Shown here piece after piece: positions 52,866-53,163 of a stretch of DNA of 53,163 bases. Both the position numbers and the translations under genes were made by a program. How positions within the stretch are numbered: the first letter of the stretch is position 1; every line of letters begins with the position of its first letter. The DNA is from Adonisia turfae CCMR0081. Lineage in GTDB: Bacteria; Cyanobacteriota; Cyanobacteriia; Phormidesmidales; Phormidesmidaceae. The DNA is taken from the NCBI RefSeq assembly GCF_011009555.1, contig NZ_QXHD01000004.1, positions 2,349,744 through 2,402,906 on the forward strand, in the 5' to 3' direction. A model generated the notes under the pieces. That model searched no databases. It was not told the origin of the DNA and was given only the letters and a program-made list of their open reading frames with translations.

Positions 52866-52904
52866 AATTTAATACGAACTCTGCGTGCGTAAGCAGCTGA
52901 TGCC

Positions 52905-53163
52905 TCAATCTAAAAGGGGTTCGACGGCTGTAGACTGCGTAGTTTCTTGGAGCCATTTTTTAAAAAGCTCATCCAAGAGGCGCTGCCGCATGGACTCATC
53001 AAACTGTGCGGGTACAAACTTCTCTAGCCGAGTAATCACGTACCATTCGCCGATGGGGGTGGGGGACCACAACTGTCCAGGATGGCTCACAGAAAGCATC
53101 CGGCCAATCATTGGATGGGGCACGCTCAGCTCAACAGGTCCAATTAACCCTCCTGTTTGAGCT
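52905..53163 (-). CDS. PpiC-type peptidyl-prolyl isomerase, C-terminal part (runs off the right edge)
   Basis: Last 85 residues of a parvulin-type foldase. The visible portion reads TGGLIGPVELSVPHPMIGRML, then GQLWSPTPIGEWYVITRLEKFVPAQFDESM, the usual last strands of the PpiC/SurA-like domain, then a helical tail. Such a gene commonly precedes the cNMP-type secretion ABC and HlyD genes in cyanobacteria. It lies 39 bp upstream of the transporter. The GTG at 53123 is internal, not the true start. Confidence 0.85.
   Translation of the reverse strand, partial: AQTGGLIGPVELSVPHPMIGRMLSVSHPGQLWSPTPIGEWYVITRLEKFVPAQFDESMRQRLLDELFKKWLQETTQSTAVEPLLD

Noticed and set aside
1..53163. CRISPR arrays, tRNA or rRNA genes
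   Set aside because: Scanning by eye found no regularly spaced repeats and no tRNA-like T-loop/acceptor pattern or rRNA core; a short tRNA could still be missed.

Overview
The window looks like chromosomal DNA of a cyanobacterium. Palindromic GCGATCGC (HIP1-type) octamers recur in and between genes. Several families are typical of the phylum: a PchR-like AraC regulator beside an AMIN-type TonB receptor, a cyclic-nucleotide-domain type I secretion ABC transporter with an HlyD partner and a PPIase, a long NACHT ATPase, and a GDT1-family manganese transporter behind a yybP-ykoY riboswitch. I cannot name the species from sequence alone; a marine or Acaryochloris/Leptolyngbya-like genome would fit. 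The region is mosaic, with intact and decayed insertion sequences (IS) between short operons.

Layout. 1-3989 (-): the 5' part of a one-module NRPS (adenylation, methyltransferase, carrier protein, thioester reductase). 3990-6464: mostly non-coding apart from a GNAT gene, with a perfect 17-bp-arm palindrome and one copy of a dispersed repeat. 6465-10346 (+): a 1293-residue protein with two NTPase modules, a probable STAND-type sensor/defence protein. 10343-12059: a complete IS inserted exactly at that gene's stop codon. 12195-18045: an iron/siderophore transport island, exbD-exbB facing tonB-permease-permease-ATPase. 18300-21438: small genes ending in a MazEF toxin-antitoxin pair followed by an attC-like structure. 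21731-26835: housekeeping and accessory genes plus a truncated metal-efflux gene. 26989-29423: a TonB receptor lacking its plug and its PchR-like regulator. 29547-34895: hydrolase, oxidoreductase and an ArsR-SRPBCC-epimerase operon with a very clear promoter/operator. 35076-35734: an IS4-type pseudogene.

35838-43042: a class II aldolase, a HEAT protein, Mn riboswitch + GDT1 + MFS, a cobalamin riboswitch with no recognisable target gene, a secreted protein and a ferritin-like protein. 43064-44902: an IS5-type remnant and an IS66 element. 45315-53163: a very small ORF with a strong terminator, a membrane-anchored GIY-YIG protein, an FHA protein, a cytosine permease, and a type I secretion operon (PPIase, ABC transporter with a catalytically dead C39-like domain, HlyD) running off the right edge.

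How the genes work together. The iron genes form a TonB-dependent import route: outer-membrane receptor, ExbB/ExbD/TonB energiser, FecCD-FecE inner-membrane import, AraC-type siderophore sensing and ferritin storage. The visible receptor is probably non-functional and no periplasmic binding protein is present, so the route must be completed elsewhere or is decaying. The strongest candidate for an under-described system is the NACHT plus second-ATPase protein at 6465-10346.
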